From Algoriphagus oliviformis (lineage in GTDB: Bacteria; Bacteroidota; Bacteroidia; Cytophagales; Cyclobacteriaceae), in assembly GCF_017254915.1 (NCBI RefSeq), contig NZ_JAFKCT010000003.1:434001-498000 (forward strand): a stretch of 64,000 nucleotides of DNA. Reading direction: 5' to 3'. Under the pieces are notes generated by a model, which was not told the DNA's origin, did no database searches, and saw only the letters and a program-made list of their open reading frames with translations. The position numbers were made by a program, and so were the translations under genes. This document shows positions 24,809 to 34,236 of the stretch, piece after piece. Each line of letters starts with the position of its first letter. Position 1 is the first letter of the stretch.

Positions 24809-26197
24809 TCAGCCTCCCTGCTGCGGGGTACCGAAGACACCCATCAAATCCAGGATCACCAAGCCGATGACGATCGGGCAGACCCACTTGATGAAGAAAA
24901 TCCAGGCAGTGCGGAAAGTTCCTTTGAAATTAGGAGAGCCCAAAGCCAGCTCATCCGCAAAGACGGAAATCTTGCTTGCCCAGCCTGTGTACAGTGCGAG
25001 CATCAGACAGATCAGGATCACGGCAAATGTACCAAAGATGAAGTCCATGATACCAAAGAAGCCGACCAGCTGGGTACCCAGGAAATTCAGGGTCATGGTA
25101 TTGAATATGGAACCGTCGATGGAAGACATCGCAGAAGGGACGGACAGGATCATCGCGGCGATCCCCACGGTCCAAGTAGCCTGCTTTCTATTCCACTTGC
25201 GGTCGTCGATCAGGTAAGACACCGGCACCTCCAGCATGGATATGGTGGAAGTCAGTGCCGCCACCATCAGAAGGATAAAAAACAGGCCGCCGATGATGTT
25301 GCCGCCCGGCATGGCGTTGAACACCTGCGGAAGTACGTCAAAAACCAAGGCAGGTCCCCCAGCGGGGTCTTTGCCCGGAAGCAAGGCAAACAAGGCGGGG
25401 AAGACCATCAAACCGCCCAACAATGCCACGGCGGTATCCATACCGGCAATCCAGCTGGATGCCTGGATGATGTTGGAGCTTTTGGGCAGGTAAGACCCGA
25501 AGGTGATCATCAATCCCCAGCCCACGGACATGGAGAAAAAGGCCTGTCCCAGTGCCTGAAGGACTACTTTGGAGCTGATCTTGGAGAAGTCCGGAGAGAG
25601 GTAATACTCAATCCCTGCCTGCGCTCCCTCCAAGGTCACCGATCTGCCCGCGATGAAGATGATGATGATGAACAAGACCGGCATCAGGAACTTGGCGGCT
25701 TTCTCAATCCCTCCAGACACACCGCCCAATACAATGAGGATGGTCATCAGGATGAAAAAGAAAGTCAAGGGAATGACATACATCGGCGTCTGCACAAAGA
25801 CAGCAAAATCGACCGGAATATTGACAATCTCGGTGAAGATATATCCGACCGTCCATCCCGCGATCACGGAGTAGTAGCTGAAGACAAAGAAGCACATCAG
25901 CACGCAGAGAACGCCGGCAGACTGCCAAAATTTGTTACCCCCTGTTTCGCGGACTGCACCGATCGGGTTTTTGCCCGACTTTCTTCCCAGAGCGATTTCG
26001 TTAAACAGCAAAGGCAAGCCGATCAACAGCACGCAAATGATATAAACAAACACAAAGGCACCACCACCGTTTTCGCCGGTCAGATAAGGAAACCTCCAGA
26101 TATTGCCCAGACCTACCGCTGATCCCGCGGCGGCCATGATGAAGCCCAGACTGGATCCAAACTGACCTCTTTCTTCAGTATTAGGTTGTACTGCCAT
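24809..26197 (-). CDS. Neurotransmitter:sodium symporter family transporter
   Basis: The 462-residue protein has about 11-12 membrane helices and the NSS hallmark in TM1, AAAGSAVGLGNIWRFPYLTG, followed by ENGGGAFVFVYI. LeuT-type members carry amino acids into the cell with sodium. The substrate cannot be read from sequence. It lies 39 bases downstream of the rmlD-like gene on the same strand, so it may be read as part of the preceding operon or from its own promoter. Confidence 0.95.
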   Translation of the reverse strand: MAVQPNTEERGQFGSSLGFIMAAAGSAVGLGNIWRFPYLTGENGGGAFVFVYIICVLLIGLPLLFNEIALGRKSGKNPIGAVRETGGNKFWQSAGVLCVLMCFFVFSYYSVIAGWTVGYIFTEIVNIPVDFAVFVQTPMYVIPLTFFFILMTILIVLGGVSGGIEKAAKFLMPVLFIIIIFIAGRSVTLEGAQAGIEYYLSPDFSKISSKVVLQALGQAFFSMSVGWGLMITFGSYLPKSSNIIQASSWIAGMDTAVALLGGLMVFPALFALLPGKDPAGGPALVFDVLPQVFNAMPGGNIIGGLFFILLMVAALTSTISMLEVPVSYLIDDRKWNRKQATWTVGIAAMILSVPSAMSSIDGSIFNTMTLNFLGTQLVGFFGIMDFIFGTFAVILICLMLALYTGWASKISVFADELALGSPNFKGTFRTAWIFFIKWVCPIVIGLVILDLMGVFGTPQQGG

Positions 26198-26236
26198 AGA
26201 TTATTGTAAAGTTATATTTAGGGTGTAAACTGCTTT

Positions 26237-27172
26237 TTAAGAGCGGGCTAAGATAATTTGTTTTGCCAAAATACCTATTCCCGTTCGGAAAGTTTTGGGC
26301 TCATATCCCAGCTGTTTTCGGGCTTTATCGATGATAAAGCCCGTTTTCAGGGGACGCTTGGCAGGCTGGATAAACGACGCGGAATCGGTTCTTTTGATTA
26401 ACTCCTTGTTAAGCCCAAAATATTCGGCGGTCTGGATGGCCATTTCATAAGGGGTCAAAAAATCAGCCCCGGAGACATGGTATATCCCGGTGGCTTTTTG
26501 CTCTGCGATCAGGATACATCCCAGTGCCAAATCCTCAGCAAGCGTCGGGGTACGCCACTGGTCATCCACCACCTGAATAGTCTTGCCTGCCTCCAGCGAC
26601 CCTTTCACCCAGAGAATGATATTGGAGCGACTCAGATCGTTGGCGATGCCGTACACGAGCACCGTTCGGGCAATGGCCCAAGAGGTCTTCGCGCTTTTCA
26701 CCAGCTCCTCTGCGGCCAGCTTGGTCTGTCCATAGAAATTGGCCGGCTCGGCCTCGTCCTCCTCGTCGTAGGGCCCTTCGTTTCCCGAAAAGACAAAATC
26801 AGTAGAGACAAAGACCAGATGGGCATTGACCCGCTCGGCAGCCTTGACCAAATATCCAGTCGCCTTTATGTTGATCTCCACGCAGTCCTCTTGGTGGAGC
26901 TCGCACTGGTCCACATTGGTCATGGCAGCGCTATGGATGATGGTATCCGGCAAAAGCTGCCCAATCACCCGCTCCACCTCGGCGGGGTCGGTGATATCCA
27001 TACTTTGGTAGGAAAAACCCGTACCCGTGAGCCGACTGGGCCCTCTGCCCGTGGCCACGACCTCGAAGCCTCCCCGCTCTACCAGCTGCGCGACCAGCTT
27101 CTGCCCCAGCAGCCCGTTGGCTCCGGTGACGAGGATCTTCGGCCTATTTGCTTGCGGGGTAGACGTAGCCAT
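26237..27172 (-). CDS. RmlD-like SDR oxidoreductase (dTDP-4-dehydrorhamnose reductase family)
   Basis: The 311-residue protein has the NAD(P) motif VTGANGLLGQKLV, then IHSAAMTNVDQCELHQEDC, the VSTDFVFSG segment with the catalytic Thr/Ser region and YGQTK (YxxxK). It is typical of the RmlD/extended SDR family that reduces nucleotide-linked 4-keto sugars. No other rhamnose genes are near, so the true substrate is open. The start overlaps the end of the cyclophilin gene by 29 bases. Confidence 0.88.
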   Translation of the reverse strand: MATSTPQANRPKILVTGANGLLGQKLVAQLVERGGFEVVATGRGPSRLTGTGFSYQSMDITDPAEVERVIGQLLPDTIIHSAAMTNVDQCELHQEDCVEINIKATGYLVKAAERVNAHLVFVSTDFVFSGNEGPYDEEDEAEPANFYGQTKLAAEELVKSAKTSWAIARTVLVYGIANDLSRSNIILWVKGSLEAGKTIQVVDDQWRTPTLAEDLALGCILIAEQKATGIYHVSGADFLTPYEMAIQTAEYFGLNKELIKRTDSASFIQPAKRPLKTGFIIDKARKQLGYEPKTFRTGIGILAKQIILARS

Positions 27173-27989
27173 ATTCCTCGGATATTTTCTTTTTGGACAC
27201 TTTCTCCACGGTCACCGTCATATAGACCGGAGTATTGGGAATCTCGCGAGTGGTGGGCTCGGCGGCGATCTTGTCCACCACATCCATTCCGGACAGCACC
27301 TCTCCGAAGATGGTGTACTCAAAATCCAAATGCGGCGTCCCGCCAATCTCTGCGTACATTTTGACCTGCTCGGGGGTATAGTCCTTGGTCAGTTTCACGT
27401 TGAGCGTCTTGGCGATTTCATCCCGCTTGGAGATCACCAGATTGGTGAGACTGTCGAATTTTTCCTCCTGGTACAGCCGGGAATAGGTTTCCCGAAACTC
27501 TTTTTGGTCTTCGTACTGCATGAATTGAAATACCGCCTTTTGCAGCGCGGCGAAGTCCGTGACCAGCTCCTGCTCGCCGTAGGTCTGCCCTTGGACGATG
27601 AAAAACTGGGAGCCATTGCTTCGCTTCTGCGGATTCACGCTGTCGCCCTGTCGAGCTGCCGAGATCATACCCTTGCGGTGCACATATTTTGGCCGGATCT
27701 CCGCGGGAAGTGTTGGCCATTCGTTGGCCGGCAGGCCTTCTTTTGTAAACACGTCTCCACCCTGCACCATGAAGCTCTGGATCACTCGGTGAAACTGGGT
27801 AGAGTCAAAGCGGCCCGCTTCGGCCAGCTCGATAAAATTGTTCTTGTGCTCGGGTGTGTCGTCAAAAAGCACCGCCTTGATCTCCCCATGCCGGGTGGAG
27901 ATGCTGACGAGGTAGTCTTTGTTTTGGCCGCAGGCCCAAGTGCTGCTGAGCAAAAAACTTACAAAAAGGTATTTCAATAGGTTGGTCAT
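27144..27989 (-). CDS. Cyclophilin-type peptidyl-prolyl isomerase lipoprotein
   Basis: The 281-residue protein starts with a lipoprotein-like signal (FVSFLLSSTWACGQ). The cyclophilin domain follows, with FHRVIQSFMVQGGD, SNGSQFFIVQGQ and FGEVLSGMDVVDKI. A helical insertion at about 140-205 (FQFMQYEDQKEFRETYSRLY) interrupts the barrel, as seen in other Bacteroidota cyclophilin lipoproteins. It probably helps fold periplasmic or outer-membrane proteins. It overlaps hemC by 4 bases. Confidence 0.92.
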   Translation of the reverse strand: MTNLLKYLFVSFLLSSTWACGQNKDYLVSISTRHGEIKAVLFDDTPEHKNNFIELAEAGRFDSTQFHRVIQSFMVQGGDVFTKEGLPANEWPTLPAEIRPKYVHRKGMISAARQGDSVNPQKRSNGSQFFIVQGQTYGEQELVTDFAALQKAVFQFMQYEDQKEFRETYSRLYQEEKFDSLTNLVISKRDEIAKTLNVKLTKDYTPEQVKMYAEIGGTPHLDFEYTIFGEVLSGMDVVDKIAAEPTTREIPNTPVYMTVTVEKVSKKKISEEYGYVYPASK

Positions 27990-28927
27990 TGCTGCGCCTG
28001 TGATTTTTTGATCTGTTCCAAAATAGTTTTTCCGCCTGCGGCAAAAACCCGCTCCGCGAGCTCCTCGCCCAGCTTCTCCGAATCGCCTTTGCCTCCGGAG
28101 ACTTCCAGGGCTATCCTCTCGGAGCCATCCAAGCTGATGATTCCGCCCTTTAGCGTCAGCCTGTCGCCTTCCACATTGGCCAGGGCAAAAACCGGAATGC
28201 TGCAGCCTCCCTCCAGCACACGGAGGTAGGCCCGCTCCGCCCTGAGCCGGAATTCGGTCTCGGGATGGTTGCAGGCAGAGATGATCTCCGCGCGCAGCAT
28301 CGGATCAAGGGATTTGGCTGCCTCGACGGCCACGGAGCCCTGTCCCACCGCCGGAGTGAACTCACCCAGATCCAATTCTTGTGCGATCATCCCGTCGTAG
28401 CCCATGCGGTGTACTCCCGCAAAAGCCAACAAAAGCGCGTCGCAAAGCCCCTCTTCCATCTTTCGGATCCGGGTCTGCAGGTTGCCGCGCACATCGACGG
28501 TCTTGATATGGGGATAAAAATGCTTCAGCGTCGCCACCCTGCGGGTAGAGGACGTCCCCAGCACCAGCGGCCGGGAGGCATCGCGGATGTCGATGCCTTT
28601 CTTGGCAGAAAGGAGCACGTCATTTTCCTTTTCCCGCTGGGTGAAAGCGATCAGCTCAAACTCCTCCGCGAGGGACGACTGCATGTCTTTTGCGGAATGA
28701 ACCGCGATGTCGATCCGGCCGTCCAGCAGCTGGTCTTCCAGCTCTTGGGTAAAGACCCCTTTGCTGCCGATCTTGGAGATGGATACGTCCAGCACTTGGT
28801 CCCCCTTGGTGTCGATGATGACGATTTCTGACTCGATGCCCTTGGCTTTGAGCAGGTCTTCTACATGGTACGCCTGCCAAAGTGCCAGTTTGCTTCCCCT
28901 CGTGCCTATTTTTACTTTTCTGCTCAT
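27986..28927 (-). CDS. hemC: Hydroxymethylbilane synthase (porphobilinogen deaminase)
   Basis: The 313-residue protein has [17 protein letters not shown] at the start, HSAKDMQS, the [16 protein letters not shown] substrate-binding segment and the cofactor-carrying Cys in LEGGCSIPV. It joins four porphobilinogens into hydroxymethylbilane in haem synthesis. It overlaps rimK upstream by 4 bases and the cyclophilin gene downstream by 4 bases, so it is translated as part of the operon. Confidence 0.97.
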   Translation of the reverse strand: MSRKVKIGTRGSKLALWQAYHVEDLLKAKGIESEIVIIDTKGDQVLDVSISKIGSKGVFTQELEDQLLDGRIDIAVHSAKDMQSSLAEEFELIAFTQREKENDVLLSAKKGIDIRDASRPLVLGTSSTRRVATLKHFYPHIKTVDVRGNLQTRIRKMEEGLCDALLLAFAGVHRMGYDGMIAQELDLGEFTPAVGQGSVAVEAAKSLDPMLRAEIISACNHPETEFRLRAERAYLRVLEGGCSIPVFALANVEGDRLTLKGGIISLDGSERIALEVSGGKGDSEKLGEELAERVFAAGGKTILEQIKKSQAQQ

Positions 28928-29832
28928 TGATTCTTGCTGTGTTTGGAGGACTTCTTTTTCACTCCCTCCGTGACATACTTGATGATCTCTGCGGCGATGT
29001 TCACCCCGGTGGCCTGCTCGATGCCTTCCAGTCCAGGAGAGCTGTTTACTTCCAGGATCAGTGGGCCGCGGGCCGATTGCAGGAGATCCACCCCGGCCAC
29101 ATCGAGTCCCAGTGCCTTGGCGGCATTGAGCGCGGCTTGTCTTTCCTGACGGGAAAGCTTGATCACCGTAGCCACACCTCCCCGGTGCAGGTTGGAGCGA
29201 AACTCGCCCTCCGCGCCCTGCCGCTTCATCGCCCCGACGACCTTGCCGTTGACCACAAAAGCCCGGATGTCGGCGCCCTTGGCTTCTTTGATAAACTCCT
29301 GCACGATGATCCTGGCCTTCAGCCCGTGAAAGGCCTCCACTACGGACTGGGCGGCCTTTTTGGTCTCTGCCAAAACTACCCCCAAACCCTGTGTGCCCTC
29401 TAGCAGCTTGATGATCACGGGAGCTCCGCCCACCTGCTCGATGAGCTGCTTTTCACCTCCCTTGGAAAAATTGGTAAAAGCGGTCTTGGGCATGCCGAGG
29501 CCGTTTTTGGAAAGAATCTGCAAGCTTCGCAGCTTGTCCCGGCTGCGGACGATGGCCTGGGAATTTACCGCAGAAAAGGCCCCCATGAGCTCAAACTGCC
29601 GGACGACGGCCGTGCCATAGAAGGTCACCGACGCGCCGATACGGGGAATGATGGCGTCAACCCCTTCGATTTTTTGACCCTTGTAGATGATCGACGGCCC
29701 CTCCTGCTCGATGATCAGGTCACAGAGGCTGTGGTCTACGATGACCAGTTCATGTCCCGCACGGGTCACTTCCTCGGCCAATCTGCGCGTGGAGTATAGG
29801 TTGGAATTCCTCGAAAGGATGGCTATTTTCAT
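28924..29832 (-). CDS. rimK: RimK-family ATP-grasp glutamate ligase
   Basis: The 302-residue protein matches Rim[32 protein letters not shown], the ATP-grasp segment [39 protein letters not shown] and the metal site [13 protein letters not shown]. RimK adds glutamates to the C terminus of ribosomal protein S6 in E. coli; homologues can modify other acceptors. The zinc-protease gene just upstream (4-base overlap) is its usual partner. Confidence 0.95.
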   Translation of the reverse strand: MKIAILSRNSNLYSTRRLAEEVTRAGHELVIVDHSLCDLIIEQEGPSIIYKGQKIEGVDAIIPRIGASVTFYGTAVVRQFELMGAFSAVNSQAIVRSRDKLRSLQILSKNGLGMPKTAFTNFSKGGEKQLIEQVGGAPVIIKLLEGTQGLGVVLAETKKAAQSVVEAFHGLKARIIVQEFIKEAKGADIRAFVVNGKVVGAMKRQGAEGEFRSNLHRGGVATVIKLSRQERQAALNAAKALGLDVAGVDLLQSARGPLILEVNSSPGLEGIEQATGVNIAAEIIKYVTEGVKKKSSKHSKNQ

Positions 29833-30269
29833 TTCTTTTGGCGGTACGCTTTAGCAAGGTTTACTCCGTCTGCATCCACCAGGAACCTGCCCTGAAGGAT
29901 CTTTCGCCCCAGCAGTACGGAGTTTTTCATACTGGAGCGATCTGAAAGCGTGAACTCCGCGGAGAAGGCTTCTCCGGCTATTTTGATTTGGGTCACGACC
30001 AAAAACCGGGTTTCGGCCTGGCCAAAGGAGTTCTTCACCTTCTTTTCCCGGTATTTCCCAAAGCAAAGTGTCTGCCCCGTGTAGGCTTTGTGTCCGGGCA
30101 TCAGCGCTTCGAAACACAGGACTTTTTTTCCTCCCCTGACTTCCTCCCGGATATTCTCCGCATGGAGGCTGCTGGTGAATGCGCCCGTGTCAATCTTTGC
30201 CCAAACGAGCTTCAATCCCAGCTCGGGCAGGGTTATTTTCTCTTTTCGTCCGATCGTCTTCTTTGCCAT
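29829..30269 (-). CDS. RimK-associated ATP-dependent zinc protease family protein (RimB-like)
   Basis: The 146-residue protein has the small retropepsin-like domain seen next to Rim[31 protein letters not shown], with the DTGA motif that would hold the catalytic Asp. In Pseudomonas a related protein (RimB) works against RimK by removing added glutamates. It overlaps rimK by 4 bases and starts 4 bases after holB ends. Confidence 0.9.
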   Translation of the reverse strand: MAKKTIGRKEKITLPELGLKLVWAKIDTGAFTSSLHAENIREEVRGGKKVLCFEALMPGHKAYTGQTLCFGKYREKKVKNSFGQAETRFLVVTQIKIAGEAFSAEFTLSDRSSMKNSVLLGRKILQGRFLVDADGVNLAKAYRQKK

Positions 30270-30273
30270 GGCA

Positions 30274-31410
30274 CTATCTCTTGGACATCATCATCAGGAT
30301 ATCCATGGAAAGATCGGTGAATATCATTTTGGCGTTGCCGTTTCGCTCGATGTGGTAGTGCGCCGTATTAAATGCCTCGTAGAGTCTGACCACATGGTCT
30401 TCGTTGAGCACCTTTTTGCTGATGTTTTCTATAAACCTCCGGTCATCTTCGGTGGTGCGCAGGAGCTGGTCGAGCTCGAAGTTCTTGAGCAAAATCTCCC
30501 GAGCGACATTCAGTCCGGTGAGGAGAAGCGACTTTTGCGCTTCCTTGTCCACCTTGTGAAACCGGTCGGCCTCCTCAAAGATTTCCTTCAGGTTTTTGGA
30601 AGCGCAGAGGCGAAACCAGTCCCTGATTTGGGCGACCTGCTTGTCCTCCACCTGATCCACCATGCGGTAGGCCTCGCGGAGATTGCCGTCGGCCAGCATG
30701 GCGATCTGCTCGGCAGCCTTGCTGTCGCAAAGCCCCGTATCCACGAGATGCTGGCGGATTTCCCCGTCGGAAAAGGCCCTGACAAGCACTTTTTGCGTCC
30801 GGGAAAGGATGGTAGTCAGCAGCTGGTCTGCCTGTGAAGTCACGAGCAAAAACAGGGTCTTGGCCGGCGGCTCTTCGATGATTTTCAGCAGGGCATTGGC
30901 TGCGGAGGGGTGGAGAAATTCCGGTGCCCAGATCAGCATGATCTTGTAGCCTCCCTCAAAAGACATCAGGGACAGTGCCTGGATCATCTTTCGCGCCGCC
31001 CCCTTGGAGATGTTCAGCTGCTTTTTTTCAAAGCCGTTGAAATAGATGAAATCGTGGATATTGCCATAGGGCTGCGTCGTGGCAAACTTCCTCCAGTTGC
31101 TCAGGACGTCGCCTTTCTCATCGTCTTCGTCCTTGTCTTCCTCTTTTTGCTTGGCGATGACCGGAAAGGCAAAGTTCACATCCGGCATCACAAGCCGCTT
31201 CATGCGCTGGCAGGAGGAGCAAGTTCCACAGGAGTCGCTTTCCGTTTTGTTTTCGCAGTAGAGAAACGTGGCCAATGCCAATGCCAGCGTGAGGCTAGCC
31301 GAACCCTCGGGACCGTGAAAGAGCAGCGCATGCGCTAGGTGGTTGTGCTTGACGGCATTGATGAGTTTTTCCTTGGTTTCCGGCAGGCCGGGTATTTCCG
31401 CAAATTGCAT
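30274..31410 (-). CDS. holB: DNA polymerase III delta-prime-like subunit
   Basis: The 378-residue AAA+ protein begins MQFAEIPGLPETKEKLINAV and keeps HALLFHGPEG followed by SASLTLA, so the Walker A motif is degenerate as expected for delta-prime. The zinc-finger Cys cluster (SDSCGTCSSCQRM with an upstream Cys) and IWAPEFLHPSAANALLKIIE, plus the SRTQ arginine-finger region, are present. It is part of the clamp loader. A Lys/Glu/Asp-rich insert (KQKEEDKDEDDEKGD) lies near residue 95. Confidence 0.93.
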   Translation of the reverse strand: MQFAEIPGLPETKEKLINAVKHNHLAHALLFHGPEGSASLTLALALATFLYCENKTESDSCGTCSSCQRMKRLVMPDVNFAFPVIAKQKEEDKDEDDEKGDVLSNWRKFATTQPYGNIHDFIYFNGFEKKQLNISKGAARKMIQALSLMSFEGGYKIMLIWAPEFLHPSAANALLKIIEEPPAKTLFLLVTSQADQLLTTILSRTQKVLVRAFSDGEIRQHLVDTGLCDSKAAEQIAMLADGNLREAYRMVDQVEDKQVAQIRDWFRLCASKNLKEIFEEADRFHKVDKEAQKSLLLTGLNVAREILLKNFELDQLLRTTEDDRRFIENISKKVLNEDHVVRLYEAFNTAHYHIERNGNAKMIFTDLSMDILMMMSKR

Positions 31411-31421
31411 AGTTGGATGGA

Positions 31422-32618
31422 TCAGGAAGTTTTATCCCAAATTCTATAGCTCTTGGTCAGTTCGTAGACGCGCTCGACGATCTCCTGGTCAGCGGCCGTC
31501 CACTCGTAGTCCCGCCGTGCGCAGACCACTCTGACGGTTTCTTCAAACTTTGACAAGTTGAAGGTATCAAATCCGGCCGAGCCACCCCAAGAAAAGGAAG
31601 GGATGAAGTTCCTCGGATATCCCTCTCCGAAAATAATCGCTCCGACTCCGACCACGGTACCGGTATTGAACATGGTGTTGATGCCGCTTTTGGAATGGTC
31701 GCCCATCATCAGGCCGCAAAACTGCAAGCCGGTATTGGCAAAAGTGCCCTTGGTATAGTCCCAAAGCTTGACCGGGGCGTAGTTGTTTTTCAGGTTGGAA
31801 GTATTGGTGTCGGCACCCAGGTTACACCACTCTCCGAGGACGGAATTACCCAAAAAGCCGTCGTGCCCTTTGTTAGAATAGCCGAAGATGACCGAATTGG
31901 AAACCTCTCCGCCGATTTTGGAGAAGGGGCCCACCGAGGTGTCTCCACGCAGCTTGGCGCCCATGTTGACGATCGAGCCTTCACCCAGCGCAAAGGAACC
32001 CCGGATCAGCGCGCCTTCTTGCACTTCGGCGTTTTTGCCGATGTAGATGGGGCCATTTTCGGCATTCAGCACGGCTGCACGGATCTTGGCTCCGGCTTCG
32101 ACAAAAATATTGTCCAGGCCATAGACTCGGGTATGGGGATCATCGATCGGTTGGGAAGTCCGGCCTTTGGTGATCAGGGCAAAATCCTTCTTGATCTCAG
32201 AGGCATTGTACTGGAAAATGTTCCAGGTCTTTTGGACGAGCACGGGCTCTTTTCCCAACTGTATCGCCTCCCTTTCAGAGGCAAAAGCCAGATTCTTTTC
32301 CGTCTCGCCGATATAGGCCGCCAGCAGCACCTTGCCCCAGTAGAGTGCCTGGTTTGGCTTGAGGTCTTGGAGGATCGCTACGGAATCCGTATCCGGCAGC
32401 CATGCACCGTTCACGGCCATGGCGGGGGTGTCGTTGCGGGGGAATTTCTTTTGCAAATACTCCTGGGTCAGGAAAGAAACAGCCGATCCGCTGTATTTCT
32501 GCCACTTTTCGGAAATCTTCAGGATACCTACGCGGATGTCCGCCACCGGCCTGGTAAAAGTAAAAGGAAGCAATGAACCCCTTAGCGCCGGGTCATCAAA
32601 CAATACGATTTGATCCAT
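31422..32618 (-). CDS. GlmU-family sugar nucleotidyltransferase/acyltransferase (Bacteroidota type)
   Basis: From the ATG at 32618 (MDQIVLFDDPALRGSLLPFT) the protein has 398 residues. The N-terminal half has FTRPVADIRVGILKISEKW, typical of the Bacteroidota alternative GlmU family, and the C-terminal half is a left-handed beta helix (GPIYIGKNAEVQEGALIRGS, GEVSNSVIFGYSNKGHDGFL). This family is proposed to act in UDP-GlcNAc formation. It begins the operon, ending 11 bases before holB. The longer open frame to 32651 is unlikely because it runs into the rpmE2 terminator. Confidence 0.85.
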   Translation of the reverse strand: MDQIVLFDDPALRGSLLPFTFTRPVADIRVGILKISEKWQKYSGSAVSFLTQEYLQKKFPRNDTPAMAVNGAWLPDTDSVAILQDLKPNQALYWGKVLLAAYIGETEKNLAFASEREAIQLGKEPVLVQKTWNIFQYNASEIKKDFALITKGRTSQPIDDPHTRVYGLDNIFVEAGAKIRAAVLNAENGPIYIGKNAEVQEGALIRGSFALGEGSIVNMGAKLRGDTSVGPFSKIGGEVSNSVIFGYSNKGHDGFLGNSVLGEWCNLGADTNTSNLKNNYAPVKLWDYTKGTFANTGLQFCGLMMGDHSKSGINTMFNTGTVVGVGAIIFGEGYPRNFIPSFSWGGSAGFDTFNLSKFEETVRVVCARRDYEWTAADQEIVERVYELTKSYRIWDKTS

Positions 32619-32630
32619 AGGGCAAAAATA

Positions 32631-32668
32631 AAAAAGTCTCCCGGAATCCATGCCCCGGGAGACTTTTT
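32631..32668 (-). terminator. Rho-independent terminator of rpmE2
   Basis: AAAAAGTCTCCCGG pairs with CCGGGAGACTTTTT around a 10-base loop. On the minus strand it ends in a T-run 20 bases after the rpmE2 stop and just before the glmU-family start. Confidence 0.85.
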
Positions 32669-32687
32669 CGGCGATCGCCGCTCAGAA

Positions 32688-32933
32688 TTACTTCTTCGCG
32701 TATCTTTTGTTGAATTTCTCCACTCGACCGGCGGTGTCAAGAAGCATTTTCTTGCCAGTGTAGAATGGGTGAGACTCGGAGCTTACTTCGATTTTGTAAA
32801 CCGGATAAGTGTTGCCGTCAGTCCATTCGATAGTTTCGCTAGTCTCGATAGTAGACTTGGTCAAAAACTTAAACTCGCTGGAAGTGTCGTAGAACACTAC
32901 GTCTCTGTAGTTAGGATGAATATCTTTTTTCAT
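32688..32933 (-). CDS. rpmE2: Ribosomal protein L31 type B
   Basis: The 81-residue protein ([20 protein letters not shown] ... [21 protein letters not shown]) is L31. It lacks the CxxC zinc ribbon, so it is the zinc-independent type B. It is monocistronic, with its own promoter and terminator. Confidence 0.97.
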   Translation of the reverse strand: MKKDIHPNYRDVVFYDTSSEFKFLTKSTIETSETIEWTDGNTYPVYKIEVSSESHPFYTGKKMLLDTAGRVEKFNKRYAKK

Positions 32934-32972
32934 GATATAGCTAGTTTTCTATTGCCTTTTTGAAACGAGGCA

Positions 32973-33003
32973 CAAAGATATCCTTTTATATAAATCCGAC
33001 CAA
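32973..33003 (-). promoter_or_regulatory. Promoter of rpmE2
   Basis: On the minus strand TTG (33001-33003) is followed after exactly 20 bases by TATCTTTG (32980-32973). This is a full match to the Bacteroidota TTG-N19/20-TAnnTTTG promoter, with a leader of about 35 bases. Confidence 0.85.
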
Positions 33004-33094
33004 ATGTTTGCCCAGTATTTATTTCCGATATCTCTTGGATATTTCTAGGGAAAGGCTTTGCCCTGCCCTGGCGGCGGACAAAAGCCGCCTCCGG

Positions 33095-33769
33095 CTAGTT
33101 TTTGCTCTTCAGGTCACCCCGCTTGATGGAGCGGATAAACTGCGACCAGGCAAAGGGATCGAGAATCCTAAGTGGCCGAGGCCCGTAGAGATCCTGGTTT
33201 TGCAGCATCTGCCCCTGTTGGAAGTATCGGAAGTTTTCCCCTCCGGAGGCAGGCATGGACTCCGCCCAGCGCAAAAGCATCTCTGGGCTCATGTTTGCCC
33301 GGCTGATGGACATGGGATCGACCACGTTCATGGCCACGATGGCCCGCTTGAATTCCTCCTCGGTCGGATAGGGCATGACCTCGATCTCGGCCAAGGCGAT
33401 CTCATCCACCTCCATGGTGAGGATGAGGCTGATCCGGTCGTTTTCGACCTTGTCAGGCACTTTGAAGCTTTGTTTCTTTAACCCGATAAAGGTGAATACC
33501 ACGCTATCCCCCTCCAACACCGGCATGGAAAAGTAGCCGAAGCGGCTACTTGAGGTACCCCTTCCCTTCTTGGGCACATAGATGTTTACCCCAGGCACCG
33601 CATCGGTGCTGTCCGCATTGAGGATGATCCCGGAGAGTTGGATGACTTTTTTCTCCTGTTGGTCTTGGGCCGATGACTGGAAGGGCAAAAGTAGAATCCC
33701 CAATGCCAAAAACAGGACGAAAGGAAGAAGCTGCGTAATTTTCACGAATATTGGATCAGTTGAAGGCAC
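33095..33769 (-). CDS. Exported CarboxypepD_reg-like protein
   Basis: The 224-residue protein has a signal peptide (about residues 10-35, ending SSAQ), then a carboxypeptidase regulatory-like beta-sandwich (IQLSGIILNADSTDAVPGVN, SSSRFGYFSMPVLEGDSVVF, FIGLKKQSF). The C-terminal part (EEEFKRAIVAMNVVDP onward) is alpha-helical and not recognised. No barrel follows, so it is not a TonB receptor. It is probably periplasmic or surface-attached. Confidence 0.82.
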   Translation of the reverse strand: MPSTDPIFVKITQLLPFVLFLALGILLLPFQSSAQDQQEKKVIQLSGIILNADSTDAVPGVNIYVPKKGRGTSSSRFGYFSMPVLEGDSVVFTFIGLKKQSFKVPDKVENDRISLILTMEVDEIALAEIEVMPYPTEEEFKRAIVAMNVVDPMSISRANMSPEMLLRWAESMPASGGENFRYFQQGQMLQNQDLYGPRPLRILDPFAWSQFIRSIKRGDLKSKN

Positions 33770-33846
33770 CTAAATGCCGTTGCGATTTTAACCTAATTTC
33801 GGCTGAAATTTCCTTTCGGCCTCTGATTATAAGTTAAAACTTACAA

Positions 33847-34230
33847 ATGAGACTCAAAAATATCAGTTTAAACTATGGATTGCGAATTTTCAAGGCGCTT
33901 TCCGAAGAGCCCAGGGTGAGAATCATCCATCTGCTGATGCTCAACAAAGAACTGAGCATCTCCGACCTGGAGCACATCCTGGACTTCACCCAGACCAAAA
34001 CCAGCCGGCACCTCATCATGCTGAAAAACGCAGGCCTGCTGGGCAGCCGCAGGGTGGACCAATGGATGTTTTACTACATTCTGGAGGAGTACCTGGAAAT
34101 CATTGGGCAGATTTTCAAGTTTATACAAAAAGACCCCAGCCTGCTCAAAGACCAGGAAACCTACGAGATCCTCAAGTCCAACCGGGAGCTGGCGGCCAAC
34201 AAAATCCAAAACAACCAATACCGACGCTGA
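33847..34230 (+). CDS. ArsR-family transcriptional regulator
   Basis: The 127-residue protein has the winged-helix pattern LRIFKALSEEPRVRIIHLLM, LSISDLEHILDFTQTKTSRH, LIMLKNAGLLGSRRVDQWMFYYI, typical of ArsR/SmtB. No Cys-based metal site is visible. It is divergent from the exported protein and 6 bases before the HAD hydrolase gene, with which it may be co-transcribed. Confidence 0.9.
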   Translation: MRLKNISLNYGLRIFKALSEEPRVRIIHLLMLNKELSISDLEHILDFTQTKTSRHLIMLKNAGLLGSRRVDQWMFYYILEEYLEIIGQIFKFIQKDPSLLKDQETYEILKSNRELAANKIQNNQYRR

Positions 34231-34236
34231 AATCCA

